64,000 bases of DNA from Luscinia megarhynchos (lineage: Eukaryota > Chordata > Aves > Passeriformes > Turdidae): positions 38,544,770-38,608,769 of the forward strand of contig CM067568.1 in NCBI GenBank assembly GCA_034336665.1, given 5' to 3'. Below the pieces are notes generated by a model. The model was not told the origin of the DNA. It saw nothing but the letters and a program-made list of their open reading frames with translations, and searched no databases. Positions within the stretch are counted from its first letter, which is position 1. Each line of letters opens with the position of its first letter. Positions 54,601-64,000 of this stretch are shown here, piece by piece. The position numbers and the translations under genes are program-made.

Positions 54601-57600
54601 TACAGTGCTTCCTGCTTTCCCTTACCCAGCCAGGCTTGGGGCAGGGGCTCCAGCAGGCCCTGCCAGAAGCCAGTTTTGCAGGACTGTGGGCTCAGAATCG
54701 TCGATTGCTGCAGTGAACTGGCAAGCAGGGTAGCTGCATGGTGTTGTGCTGGAGCTTAGCAGTAAGTCAGACTTGCTGCCTGCATCCTTGGCACAGCTAA
54801 TCACAACCCTGTTGAATTGGCCATTGATCATTGAGTTGACTCTGTGTTAATATCCGACAAGTAAATCCATTTATAAGCTTGGCTAATTAAACCACCAAGG
54901 GCTTGATTCCAGGCCTGTTAGTAGTTTTGATACAAAGTGTTCATTGGATATGTTTCTGTACTCTGCAGCACTCAGTCCTGTAGATGGTGTGCCAAGCTTA
55001 AGTACATTGTTGGTCCTTGGTCTCTGTGTTGTCTTGCCACACAGCTCCTCAATTTATTTTGATATTTAAGTCAGTTATATCCCATCCTGCTTGCTTTGCT
55101 GAAGCTGAAATCAGGGCTTGTATGCAAACTTCACTACAGATGCTGAAGGTGTGAAGGAAATCTGACTTTTACCTTAGCTGCTGGATAAGGGCTTTGATAG
55201 CTGCTTTGGGCTCTTGAGTTGCTGTTACTCTAAGCCAGTCAAGTGCATTTCAGTTGTGGTTACAGTGCTATTTTCTGATTGCTTTTAAAGAGCTTCTAAA
55301 GACCTCAATTGTGCAGGTTTGATGTGAGAGAAATGTAATAACAGTAGGGGAAGTAACTGGAATATTTTGAAATATCTTCTACTTTTGAGTGTTGTTGTGC
55401 TGAGCTAGGAGTTCAGTCAATGATTGCACAGATATGAAGTACAACCAAAGAATGTGGAATTCTTGGCTAACTGACAGCAGTAGAAATTTTACCATTGAGA
55501 GGAGTTCTGGCCTTCTGGAGTTCAAAGGCTCCATAGCTTTAGAAAAAAAAATTAAAACCCTAGATGCTGCATTCATGACCATAGGAGTAAACAGCATGGG
55601 ATGTTTTTTCATCATAACCAGTAGCTACCCTTTACCTTCTCATTCATAGCAAATTTTATTGGAAATTGTTCCTTCTTAAAGAGTAGGGTATGCATGAGAA
55701 GGTCAAAACTTCTGCATCCAGAACTGGAAAACAAAAGCATCAAATTTAATGTCACTGCATCAAAAAGCACCCTGGGAGGAGACAAAGGATAGAGAAGGGC
55801 ATAGGTGCTCTCTTGGTCTAGCACACTGTGGGAAGGTAGCATACCTGCAGACTGGAGCATGGAAACAGTGGGTCCTGTGTCTGATTCAGATCTCAGGGAA
55901 AAACTAAAGTCCTTCTAGGATGGGTTTGTCTTCTTGCAATACTGATACATCCTCTTCTCTCTGACAGGGGAACTGTACTCTGGCAAGATGCCCTCTGTCT
56001 GGTGAGTCTTACACTTTTATTTTGTTTTAGACTACCTAGAAAAGTACAGAGCTGATGATGGAGGTTGGTAATAGGTCTGACTGAGGTTTATTTCTATCAG
56101 TCAGGAAGTGAAAAAGCAGTGAAATGAGCTAAGTTTCCATGGAGTGCCTCCCTTGCCTTATGTACATGCTTCCTGATCCATTTGGCTCTGGTGAAGATTT
56201 CACAGCAGCAGCACAGTGTATTTCAGGCATTGCAGTGCTCGAAGCACATGCTGTTGCAGAGCCCTAGCTCTCTAACAAACTCCTCTGAAAATTATGTATG
56301 AATATTAAGTGACCTGTCAAATCTAGTGTGCCTATGAACTCCAGTGCTTAAACTGTTTTTCCTTAGAGCTCTGTTGTTTTTTCTTGCTGTGCTGTGTTCA
56401 TGTGTTCATTACTTCACTCACTTCTGATTCTACTTTGAGAAACCAGTTAACTCTGCTTTTTTGGTCTCTAGAGTTCCAATAGCACCTCTTTAGTAGAGGA
56501 TGGTGTAGAAATTGTGTTGCTTTTTTAAAATATCAAGTAGGGGAATGGTTCTTCCCTCTGGCAATGTGTAATTGAGATAATTATGTTCTCCAGTTACTAT
56601 GCTGGCTCTCTTTAAGATCAGTCTGGAAAACTGCCCAGTGCCCTGTTAAGAGACAAAGGACAGGAGTTCAGTTCATAATAAAAATTGCAGTGTCAGGGCA
56701 TATGAACAGTGTCAGAAGGGGATAGTGGGGTATGTGAAACTGGGAAGCTGTGCAAGTATTTCCCTGTTGCAAGTTTTGGAAGATAATTCTCTGGACAGGG
56801 AGTGGGCATAGAAGAAGGATGATGGTGGCTCATTATTCTGCTTTACACCCTCTTTTCAGTCCTTTTTTTCCTCCTTAGCTGTCTCTGCGACTGTGAGGCT
56901 TCCTGGGGATGTCTCTTATGAGCTGATACCGTGCTCCTACCCTTTGTATGGGTTTGGATAACTCAGCAGTCCTGGAGGTGGTTCCTCATAGCTCTTCCCT
57001 GATTTTGCTCTGAGCAGGGTAGCTGCTGCTTTCTTTGCCCTTTTCAAAGTTATCCTTATTAGCTTTGTTGTCAAGCTATAACTGTTTTCCCCATCTGTAT
57101 AAATCTTGATGAAGACAAGACCACTGTTTTTGGCAAGCTCTGGGCAGGTTTGATGGCACTGAGGTGGCTCTGCATGGATATATTCCCCATTTGGTCCCAA
57201 ACTTCTTTCAGGGTGGGCAGTGGTGTCCTCTGCCTTCTTTTATCTGATGGGGAATACTGGATGGCTGGATAATATTGCTGTGGGTAACTCCTTTCTCAAT
57301 CACAGGTGTGTCTGGGAGCCAAGGACTGGCTTACACAAACAGCAGGAAGCTTGTGTAAGTATCCACAGGAAAACTGTCATGTGGGGAGACTGGGGCTGCT
57401 CTAGCCATGATAAGATTTGAGGTCTGAGAAACAGAATATGCTTGGCTGTCATGAAATCCTTGTGTGCATCGTAGGAACATGGAGCTAGCCCTAAAAAAAT
57501 CTAGGTTTTGCAGGTTGAGAGCTGAAAACAAGCTTTGTCTGCAATCAGATATCTAGGGGAGGGACAGGAGTGAGGAAACCAGTGATAAATGGATTTCTAC

Positions 57601-60600
57601 TCATTGATTATCTGACTAGAGGTGTTGTTTGCTCTGTAATAGTCTCCTGGTAGATTTTCTTTCAGGAGTAGTGGGGTCATGCACAGAGCTGTTGTTCATA
57701 TGTCAGGGTTGTCATTACTGAGGTGGTCCTATAAAAATGCATTTGGGGAAATAACCATAAGAGTACATGCAAAAAAGCCTGAAATAGCAGTCTATTTGTA
57801 CAAAGTAGCCTGTGCTAGAGGAAATGCTGAAGCATGTTTGTTTCAGTTTTCCAAATGTGATGTCAGTAGATACAAAAATCATCCTTTGGAATGCTTGAGA
57901 TTGCCAGCTCCCTGTGAAGAAACATGGTGGAGGGAAATAACTGGTTTTTGGATGCATTGCCATAGGCAATTTTTGGTGCTTTTCGCTTTTTTTCTTTGGT
58001 TTTTTTTTGTTTGTTTGTTTGTTTTCTTTGATGTTTGGTTTTTGGGGTTTTTTTGGGGTTTTTTTTGGGTTTTTTTGGAGCTATCTAACAACTTCTGTAG
58101 AGATGACAGTCCTAATCTGGAGGTAAAAAAATTGCTGCTGCACTAGTCTTGGGTATTGCACAGGCTGGCCAGGTCACCCTTTAATCAGTATTTAAACTAC
58201 AAAGATTCTGTTGGGTTGTCTGTCTAAATTAAAATTCCATACATGTCAGTTCTTACTGAGTTTCTGAGAGCACTCATGATGGTAGGATGTAATGTTTTCT
58301 TTCTTGCTGGATTGTTGCAGCTTGAACAGTAAGTATGAGTCCTTTGGAACAAATGCATCAGAACAGCTGAGCAGCCTTTCACATCAGTTAAGCAAATGTA
58401 GATTCTGTGCTTTAGCTTGGTGCTGGCAGCCTGCAGAGCAATGATCTTCTGTGTTCATACTTTTCTCTCTTTCTGCAGAGTAAATAGCTCCAGTGTCTTC
58501 ACTGTCCGCTACTTCAGAACCACTGCGGTACATAGTAAGTAAAAAGTCAGGAATTCATGTGATGTACCTCTTGCTGTCCTGCCACAGCTACCTTCCATCC
58601 TTGGTCAAGGCTCAGTGCTGTCCTTCCTGCACGGATGACTCTGTTTATATCCCCAGGGCCCTAAAGATTTTGTCTGGCATTCCTGTCACAATGTGGCTTT
58701 CAGTCAAATGTGAATTTCTCTGGTGTTTAAATGTTGATCAGTGTTGAAGCAAGGAGACTGAGAGCAAATAGTGTCTGATAGCCTGCCCCCTTTAGCAGAG
58801 TTGTGAAGACAAGAATGAAGCAATGCCATAAATGTTTAGCTCTGAGTGCAGTCACATCTGTTTGTCTCTCTCACAGGGGATGAGGTGGTTACGGTGAACA
58901 CACCAGCCTTTGCAGAGTCAGTCACAGAAGGAGATGTCAGGTGGGAGAAAGGTAGGCAGTTGCCTCTTCCCTGAAATTCTCATTGCTGTTACTGCTGTGT
59001 TGGACACCTTGGGGATGCATTACAGTTCGCTGGCTGGCATCCTGCTCTGTGCCTTTCAGTCTGTGACAAATGAGGCATTTAATTGCAGCTCTCCTAAGGG
59101 GTAAGCGTTGCAGTTACTGCCTCATCACCTCTCTGTCAGAGGTAGTGTTGGATGAAAGGAGATGTCTAAGCTGGAATCAGACTCTTAACTGTGCAGCAGA
59201 TTGCTTGAGTTAGTGTTTTCTTTAGAAGAGAACTGGGGTGAAAAAGTTATGGGTTAGTGCGGGAAACTGCTGTGGGTGAAGAGGGGAGGCCAGAGCACAC
59301 CTCCCTCCTCACAGTGGTCTTCATATCTGTCATTCAGCTGTTGGAGACACAGTGGCGGAAGATGAAGTGGTGTGTGAGATTGAAACAGACAAGGTAGGAG
59401 TTTCTGGACCAAAAGTTTTTCTAGTTGTATGGCAGGTACCCTGTATGGCTCCTCTCCTGCTAAGAGCTCCTAGAGCCTGCATGGCCCTGACTGTGTCTCC
59501 TGCTCCCTTCATGGAGAAAAGCTTTTCTCATCTAGTGTGAAAACTTGTTGTGCCTTAAGTGAGAATTCTTGATAACTCTTACTCATCCATTTGATTAATC
59601 ATCATGGTGTTGATGTTTGTTGGAACTGTAATTCTACTCCTCCTTCCAATTTGAGCACTTTGATTTTTGAAACCTGTTTGTATTTAAACAAAAGAGAAAT
59701 CTGTAAGCCATATGTTGTCTTCAGATTGTTTTAAATTTAGGCATTAAGTTTATCCCCTCCCTGAAAGGACTGTTAAGCCTTGAAGTTCTTGCTGAATTCT
59801 CTGCCAAGTTCTGTTTTCAGCTTTGCTGTCAGGAAGATGCTGGCAGTGGGTCAGTTCTTGACTGTACTCTGGAGATCAGGCTATACTTACACTGCCAGCA
59901 TCTCCTGAAGCTTCTAACTATTGACAAAATCCCGGTGGAGGGTGTGAAAAACTGGTGCAAATAGTGTGAGACATAGCTGCTGTCTGTGTCAAATTACAAT
60001 GTGAATGTGCATATTTTGACATCTTCTCTTGGGCACTTGTACTCCAAACAATGTTTGGGAGAATTTCACTGATTTTGGGTTTTTTTTCAGACATCAGTGC
60101 AAGTTCCAGCCCCAGCAGCTGGTGTGATTGAAGCCCTTCTGGTACCCGATGGTGGCAAAGTGGAAGGGGGGACACCTCTTTTCAAACTCAGGAAAACTGG
60201 AGGTAAGTCAGGCACGTATAATTTGCATAGACCTTTGTGTTTCCACCATTTTTTGTTTCTGAAAGACAGATCCTGAGACAGGTTAAATAATTCCTCCATC
60301 TGCCTCTGTAACTGGAAGAAAATATTCTATTCTATTGTCCATTAGAAAAGTGTCATTACAGTGCTTCTGAGGGGATCTTCTCTTTTGTTCGCTCTGGAGG
60401 AGACTGAGTTCTTAACTATGACTAGTTGAGAATTCTCCTAACTCCTTTCTGTGCCCTCTTCTGTCTAGCATCCAGCCTCCTCCAGTGAGGAGTTCAAGGG
60501 GCTGTTCTTGAGTAAAACACTTCCAAAATGGCTTTCTCTTGTGGTGACTCTTCTGTCAACTCAGTAGTTCTGAGAACATAAAGGCACTCTGCCTGAGGGT

Positions 60601-63600
60601 TTACTTTTGTTAGGGTGGTTGGATTCACAGGTCTCTGCCAGTGGAAGCTGGTGCCCTTACCATGGTTGTTCTTTGTCTCTCAGCTGCTCCTGCCAAGGCT
60701 AAACCAGCAGCAGCCCCTCCTCCTCCTGCAGCCCCTGAACCTGTAGCTGCACCTGCTCCTCCCCCTCCTGCAGCACCAATTCCCACTACAATGCCACCAG
60801 TGCCGCCTGTGTCAACTCAGCCCATCGACAGCAAACCAGGTGAGGCAACAGCCATTTGTTCCTGTTCTCGAATCTCTCTTCTTTGGGGGAGAGTGTATAA
60901 GGTTAAAGACAGCAAACAGAGGCATTTATGGTGAAGGCCTCCCACAGTATTGCCCTACATGCTCCAGACAGGATTGCTCAGCTATGCCTGGAATCTTCTC
61001 AGTCTAATTCAAGGCTGCTTCCATACTGTGTTGTTTAAGCAAGGAGCTCAAATGTGCTTTATACCTCAGGGCTTTTTCTACCTGGCTTCTGTTTTTGACT
61101 GATGTGTTTTTTACCCTCAGTGTCTGCTGTGAAGCCGGCTGCAGCCCCAGCGGCAGCCCCTCCCGGGGAGGCAGTGCCCACCAAAGGTGCCAGATCAGAG
61201 CATAGGGTAAGCTGTGAGAACAGGGGCCTTGCCAGCACTTCTGTTGCTAGGTGATAATCGGTTCTGGCATGAGCCCTGAGCTTTCCGGATGTGTTCATGT
61301 CCACCTGTACACACCCAGCTCAGTAGAGCTGTGACAGGTGGGAGAATTCTCTGCATGGGGGAACCACTTATAAGTAGTGTGGAGGAAGAGACTAGACCAA
61401 TCTGGCACGGGTCTTTTCTAGGCAATAGTCTTGTCTTGAGCTCTGCTGACATAGGACAGAAGGACTCAGTGTGATCTGCTTGGTTTGTCCACAAGCAAAG
61501 GGTTGAGGCTGCTGAAACCGCGTTGCACATTCTTAAGAGAGCATGGTTGAGCAACCTGCTTTCTTAGCAGTCTTTCTTTTCTCACGTTAGCCACATGGAA
61601 AGCTGTGCATGCTTGGAGGTCTTGAGGAATGCAGAGGTCAGAAGTAGCTATACTGTGATGCATTTCAGCACTGCTTTTCGGGTGAATGTGTGTTGAGCTG
61701 AGCAGAGAAATAAACTCCTCAGCCTGTTGTGTTCCTGACCTAGAGTGAAAACCTTGGCCCTAGGCGTCTAGTCAGTCAGACGGCAAGAGAAGGGCCTTTT
61801 GGGTTTCTTGTGCATTTTGCCTTTGGATGAGCTTGAGGCAGCTTTTGCTTATACCTTTTTAATTTGCAGGTGAAAATGAATAGGATGCGTCAGCGTATTG
61901 CTCAGCGGCTGAAAGAGGCTCAGAATACTTGTGCCATGCTAACCACTTTCAATGAGATCGATATGAGGTGAGGAGTAAACCTCTTTTTCCCTTTATGAGT
62001 AGAAACAGGTGAAGGCAGTCATCTTTAAATAGCAGTCAAAGCCTTGCAGGTTTTCCTTGGAGAGATTGGCAGCATGTCTTTTGGGACCTCTTTCTTAAGT
62101 GTGTACTATGGTCTGCGCAGCTTCTTCAGGACCGGGTTGGTGTTGTGCTGTGAGGGAGTGCATAGCTTCCTAATGGCCTGTCCTTCCTTGGAAGTCACCT
62201 GCTACTTGTAATAGGGGTAGTCTCTGGTTCTTCTTCTGTGGACTTTTTGGTGGAAGACAGGTAAATGTTGAGCAGAAGATCAGAAGAGGCTAGTATCACT
62301 TGCATATGGTGGCTGTTAGAAGACAGCAAGATATAGCGTCTGCTTTCTGCCACTCCACCAGGTTACTGCTTTTGGAGGTATTTAACTTCCAGTGAGTTGA
62401 TTCTCCAGGGCTCATCAGCCTTTCAGGTGAGCGTTGCTTAGGCCTAAAGCCTTTGCTGTCAGATGGTACAGTTTTCCAGAGACAGACCAGCACCCTTCTC
62501 CATCCTCTCAAGCAGGTGGGAGGCTCCTGACTCAAGTGCTTACGTGGACTGAGCACACTAATGTCTTTGGAGGGTGGGCAGCTTATGTTACAGTGCATTA
62601 AGGGGAAATTGTGCCCAAATCAAATTGCCTTGTGAAATCCTATGCTACTCCTTAAGACAAAACATGTAAATATTTGGGTCTCAGAACAATAAGGCTGGCA
62701 AAATAGTCTTGATTGGAGGGAAGTGCTGCAGCTTTATCTCCTCTCAGAGGCTCATTGAGGTGTCACTTTACGCCAGCCTGGGGCTCTCATTGCATCTGGT
62801 AATGTGGTTTGGATTGATTACTGTGAAGTTGATTTGTGAAGACCTGTGCTGGGGCCTCCTTCCCACGGGGGTCAGTGTCTGAAAGGAGGAGGCCTTAATG
62901 AGCCAGTTCCATAGCAAGCTGCATCCTCATTGCTGCAGTCCTTGTGTCTTGGGAGGCACTAATGTCTTTGGGCGGTAATCCTAACCCTAAACAAGGTTAG
63001 GCACAGGAAAACAAACACTTTAAACCATGGAAAATCCTGCTCCTTAGTGAAACTGTCTCTTCAAAGACTCAAGGTCTCTGAAGGGGGAAGGGGTGAAACG
63101 TGCAATTCTACAGCATCTGGTGTTAACCTGGAATAGGCAGAGCTTCTAGCCACAGCTCAGCTGATGTTTTGTAAATGGCCTCAATTTTGATTAGTAGAAA
63201 CAGTGGGAAAATGTGATTTATCTGGTCAAGAACTGTGGGTAGACTGGCACCCACTACCATAGCACCGGGGAAAATTCCTTTCATAACCACTCAACTCCCA
63301 AAGCCAGAGGGTTGGGTACAAAAGTGGTGTTGTGCTGTCTGGTGATGAATTTGCAGAGTGATTGAGATCTTTTCCTTTGATCACTTTGATTTCATTTCCT
63401 GCATGTTTACTGCTTTTGGCATTTCCTGGTTTTTCACCCTTCTATGTCAGCGCAGCCACACCTGCATTTGCTCTCTGTGGTGCCACACTGGTATGAGCAC
63501 TGGCATCTCCAGAGAATAGGTGGCAACATCAGGCCTAAGCAGGAAACACACCATGCCCCATCTTGCTTCTGTGCTTGGCAGTGTGGGCCTTGCAGGTTTG

Positions 63601-63953
63601 CCCTGGCTGTGGAGTTCGTGGTCCAGAACCAGCTTACATTTGATCCTTGGCAGGAACTGTAGAGCCATGTACATATCATATGTGAAAGATTTTGCAGCAG
63701 ACTGGAGGTTTCCCACTTGGTGGTGCAGATTTGCATCCTTGGGCTGGCACTGAAATCTGTTACGGAGTGAGGGAACGGTGTTTTCTTGGACTCCCCCTTT
63801 ACCAGCATTATCTCTTTCACAGCAACATCCGGGAGATGAGAGCTGTACACAAGGATACCTTTCTCAAAAAGCACAACCTGAAGCTAGGTTTTATGTCAGC
63901 TTTTGTGAAAGCTGCAGCCTTTGCTCTGCAGGACCAGCCTGTTGTGAATGCAG
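51557..63953 (+). CDS. DLST: DLST, dihydrolipoyllysine succinyltransferase (E2 of 2-oxoglutarate dehydrogenase), 5' 11 exons
   Basis: This is the core E2 subunit of the mitochondrial 2-oxoglutarate dehydrogenase complex: it transfers succinyl groups from the lipoyl arm to CoA in the TCA cycle. Exons are 51557-51625, 55968-56001, 57306-57354, 58479-58534, 58877-58951, 59338-59393, 60091-60202, 60684-60839, 61121-61206, 61870-61967 and 63823-63953. All junctions are GT/AG and phases are continuous, giving 307 codons plus one base. Residues 1-69 form a transit peptide with Arg-rich start, about 70-150 the lipoyl domain with EIETDKTSV (lipoylated Lys113), about 151-230 a Pro/Ala linker, and from about 231 the catalytic domain begins. 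As in other DLST proteins, no peripheral subunit-binding domain is seen. The human protein is 453 residues; the rest, with the HxxxDG site, is outside the window. Confidence 0.97.
51626..55967 (+). other. DLST intron 1 (4.3 kb)
   Basis: The first 450 bp continue the CpG island; the rest is ordinary intron. A 138-residue frame at 53,068-53,484 has no recognised similarity and is not called. Confidence 0.75.
55968..56001 (+). CDS. DLST: DLST exon 2 (34 bp)
   Basis: This microexon-like exon, phase 0 in and phase 1 out, encodes [11 protein letters not shown] and the first base of Gly. Human has GNCPLGRRSLPG. Acceptor ctgacag and donor GTGAGT are good. Confidence 0.9.
56002..57305 (+). other. DLST intron 2 (1.3 kb)
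   Basis: Ordinary intron without recognised repeats. Confidence 0.75.
57306..57354 (+). CDS. DLST: DLST exon 3 (49 bp)
   Basis: Phase 1 in and phase 2 out; it encodes [15 protein letters not shown] and most of Val. Human reads VSLCQGPGYPNSRKVV. Still within the transit peptide region, and too short to be found by frame length alone. Confidence 0.9.
57355..58478 (+). other. DLST intron 3 (1.1 kb) with a T/G-rich tract
   Basis: Contains a T-rich tract with TTTG and TTTTGGGG units at 57,985-58,079. Otherwise ordinary. Confidence 0.8.
57985..58079 (+). repeat. T/G simple-sequence tract
   Basis: (TTTG)n followed by several T-runs split by GGGG or GGG. It is a low-complexity tract in DLST intron 3 and creates false Lys/Asn-rich frames on the minus strand. 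Confidence 0.9.
58479..58534 (+). CDS. DLST: DLST exon 4: end of transit peptide
   Basis: The 56-bp exon, phase 2 in and phase 1 out, encodes [18 protein letters not shown]. Human has INNSVFSVRFFRTTAVCK. The RYFRTTAV block likely marks the processing region. Confidence 0.93.
58877..58951 (+). CDS. DLST: DLST exon 5: start of lipoyl domain
   Basis: The 75-bp exon, phase 1 at both ends, encodes [20 protein letters not shown] and RWEK. It matches human [20 protein letters not shown]. Confidence 0.96.
59338..59393 (+). CDS. DLST: DLST exon 6: lipoyl domain up to the lipoylated Lys
   Basis: The 56-bp exon, phase 1 in and phase 0 out, encodes [19 protein letters not shown]. The last codon, AAG at 59,391-59,393, is the lipoylated lysine (residue 113) of the DKTSV motif. 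Confidence 0.96.
60091..60202 (+). CDS. DLST: DLST exon 7: second half of lipoyl domain
   Basis: The 112-bp exon, phase 0 in and phase 1 out, encodes [20 protein letters not shown] and [17 protein letters not shown], the mirror half of the lipoyl fold. Human: [20 protein letters not shown]. Confidence 0.96.
60684..60839 (+). CDS. DLST: DLST exon 8: Pro/Ala linker
   Basis: The 156-bp exon, phase 1 at both ends, encodes [20 protein letters not shown] and continues Pro/Ala-rich to TQPIDSKP. It is a flexible swinging-arm linker between the lipoyl and catalytic domains. Divergence from human is high, as usual for linkers. Confidence 0.94.
61121..61206 (+). CDS. DLST: DLST exon 9: linker end, RSEHR
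   Basis: The 86-bp exon, phase 1 in and phase 0 out, encodes [20 protein letters not shown] and TKGARSEHR, ending at donor GTAAGC. Human has VSAVKPTVAPPL and LRSEHREK. Confidence 0.94.
61870..61967 (+). CDS. DLST: DLST exon 10: start of catalytic domain
   Basis: The 98-bp exon, phase 0 in and phase 2 out, encodes [20 protein letters not shown] and [12 protein letters not shown]. It is almost identical to human [20 protein letters not shown]. Confidence 0.97.
61968..63822 (+). other. DLST intron 10 (1.9 kb)
   Basis: GC-moderate intron with no recognised repeats. Confidence 0.75.
63823..63953 (+). CDS. DLST: DLST exon 11: catalytic domain
   Basis: The 131-bp exon, phase 2 in and phase 1 out, encodes [40 protein letters not shown] and VVNA. 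Human: SNIQEMRARHKEAFLKKHNL. Donor GTGAGT follows at 63,954, and the remaining exons lie outside the window. Confidence 0.97.
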
Positions 63954-64000
63954 GTGAGTGGAGACCCTTGCTGGTGACTTATGAGTCTAGGGAATGTGGC

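Noticed and set aside
57879..58091. Lys/Asn-rich minus-strand frame in DLST intron 3
   Set aside because: It is the complement of the T/G simple-sequence tract.
1..64000. tRNA, rRNA, CRISPR, prokaryotic operons or endogenous retroviral genes
   Set aside because: None seen. The window is ordinary vertebrate genic DNA and no retroviral gene or LTR pair was recognised.

Overview
The window is vertebrate nuclear DNA, almost certainly from a bird. Two CR1-type LINE fragments lie in it, no SINE or other mammalian repeat was recognised, and introns are compact. The gene order YLPM1 (+), PROX2 (-), DLST (+) is the one known from human 14q24 and conserved in amniotes. Coding sequence was assembled by eye from open frames, GT/AG splice sites, phase continuity and similarity to remembered vertebrate proteins. 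No database search was run.

Positions 1 to about 28,420 hold the 3' part of YLPM1 (ZAP3): 18 coding exons and one inferred 3'UTR exon, encoding roughly 1,780 residues. They run from the Gln-rich/YLP-related region through the Arg/Gly and SRER repeat exon to the C-terminal P-loop kinase-like domain, the RVRW PP1-docking motif and the stop. The 5' exons lie before the window. Positions 28,430-45,030 are intergenic, AT-rich up to about 40.6 kb and GC-richer after, with one antisense CR1 fragment and a few short direct repeats. Positions 45,033-48,030 (-) are a complete four-exon PROX2 coding sequence with an intact homeo-prospero domain; an untranslated first exon near 49.6-49.8 kb is inferred. 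Positions 51,380-52,100 are a CpG island that starts abruptly beside AT-rich DNA. It holds DLST exon 1, and ten further DLST exons follow to 63,953. Together they encode the transit peptide, the lipoyl domain, the Pro/Ala linker and the start of the catalytic domain. The rest of DLST, including the HxxxDG active site, is beyond the window.

The three genes are neighbours but not a functional pathway: a nuclear PP1 regulator, a homeodomain transcription factor and a TCA-cycle enzyme subunit. The points most worth checking are a one-base frame disruption in a YLPM1 exon, a phased array of E-boxes that is also a G-quadruplex motif near the inferred PROX2 5' exon, a G-quadruplex motif in the YLPM1 3'UTR, a candidate 90-bp cassette exon in YLPM1, and three ETS/GABP-like sites with a small uORF at the DLST promoter. 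I found no convincing new biological system.
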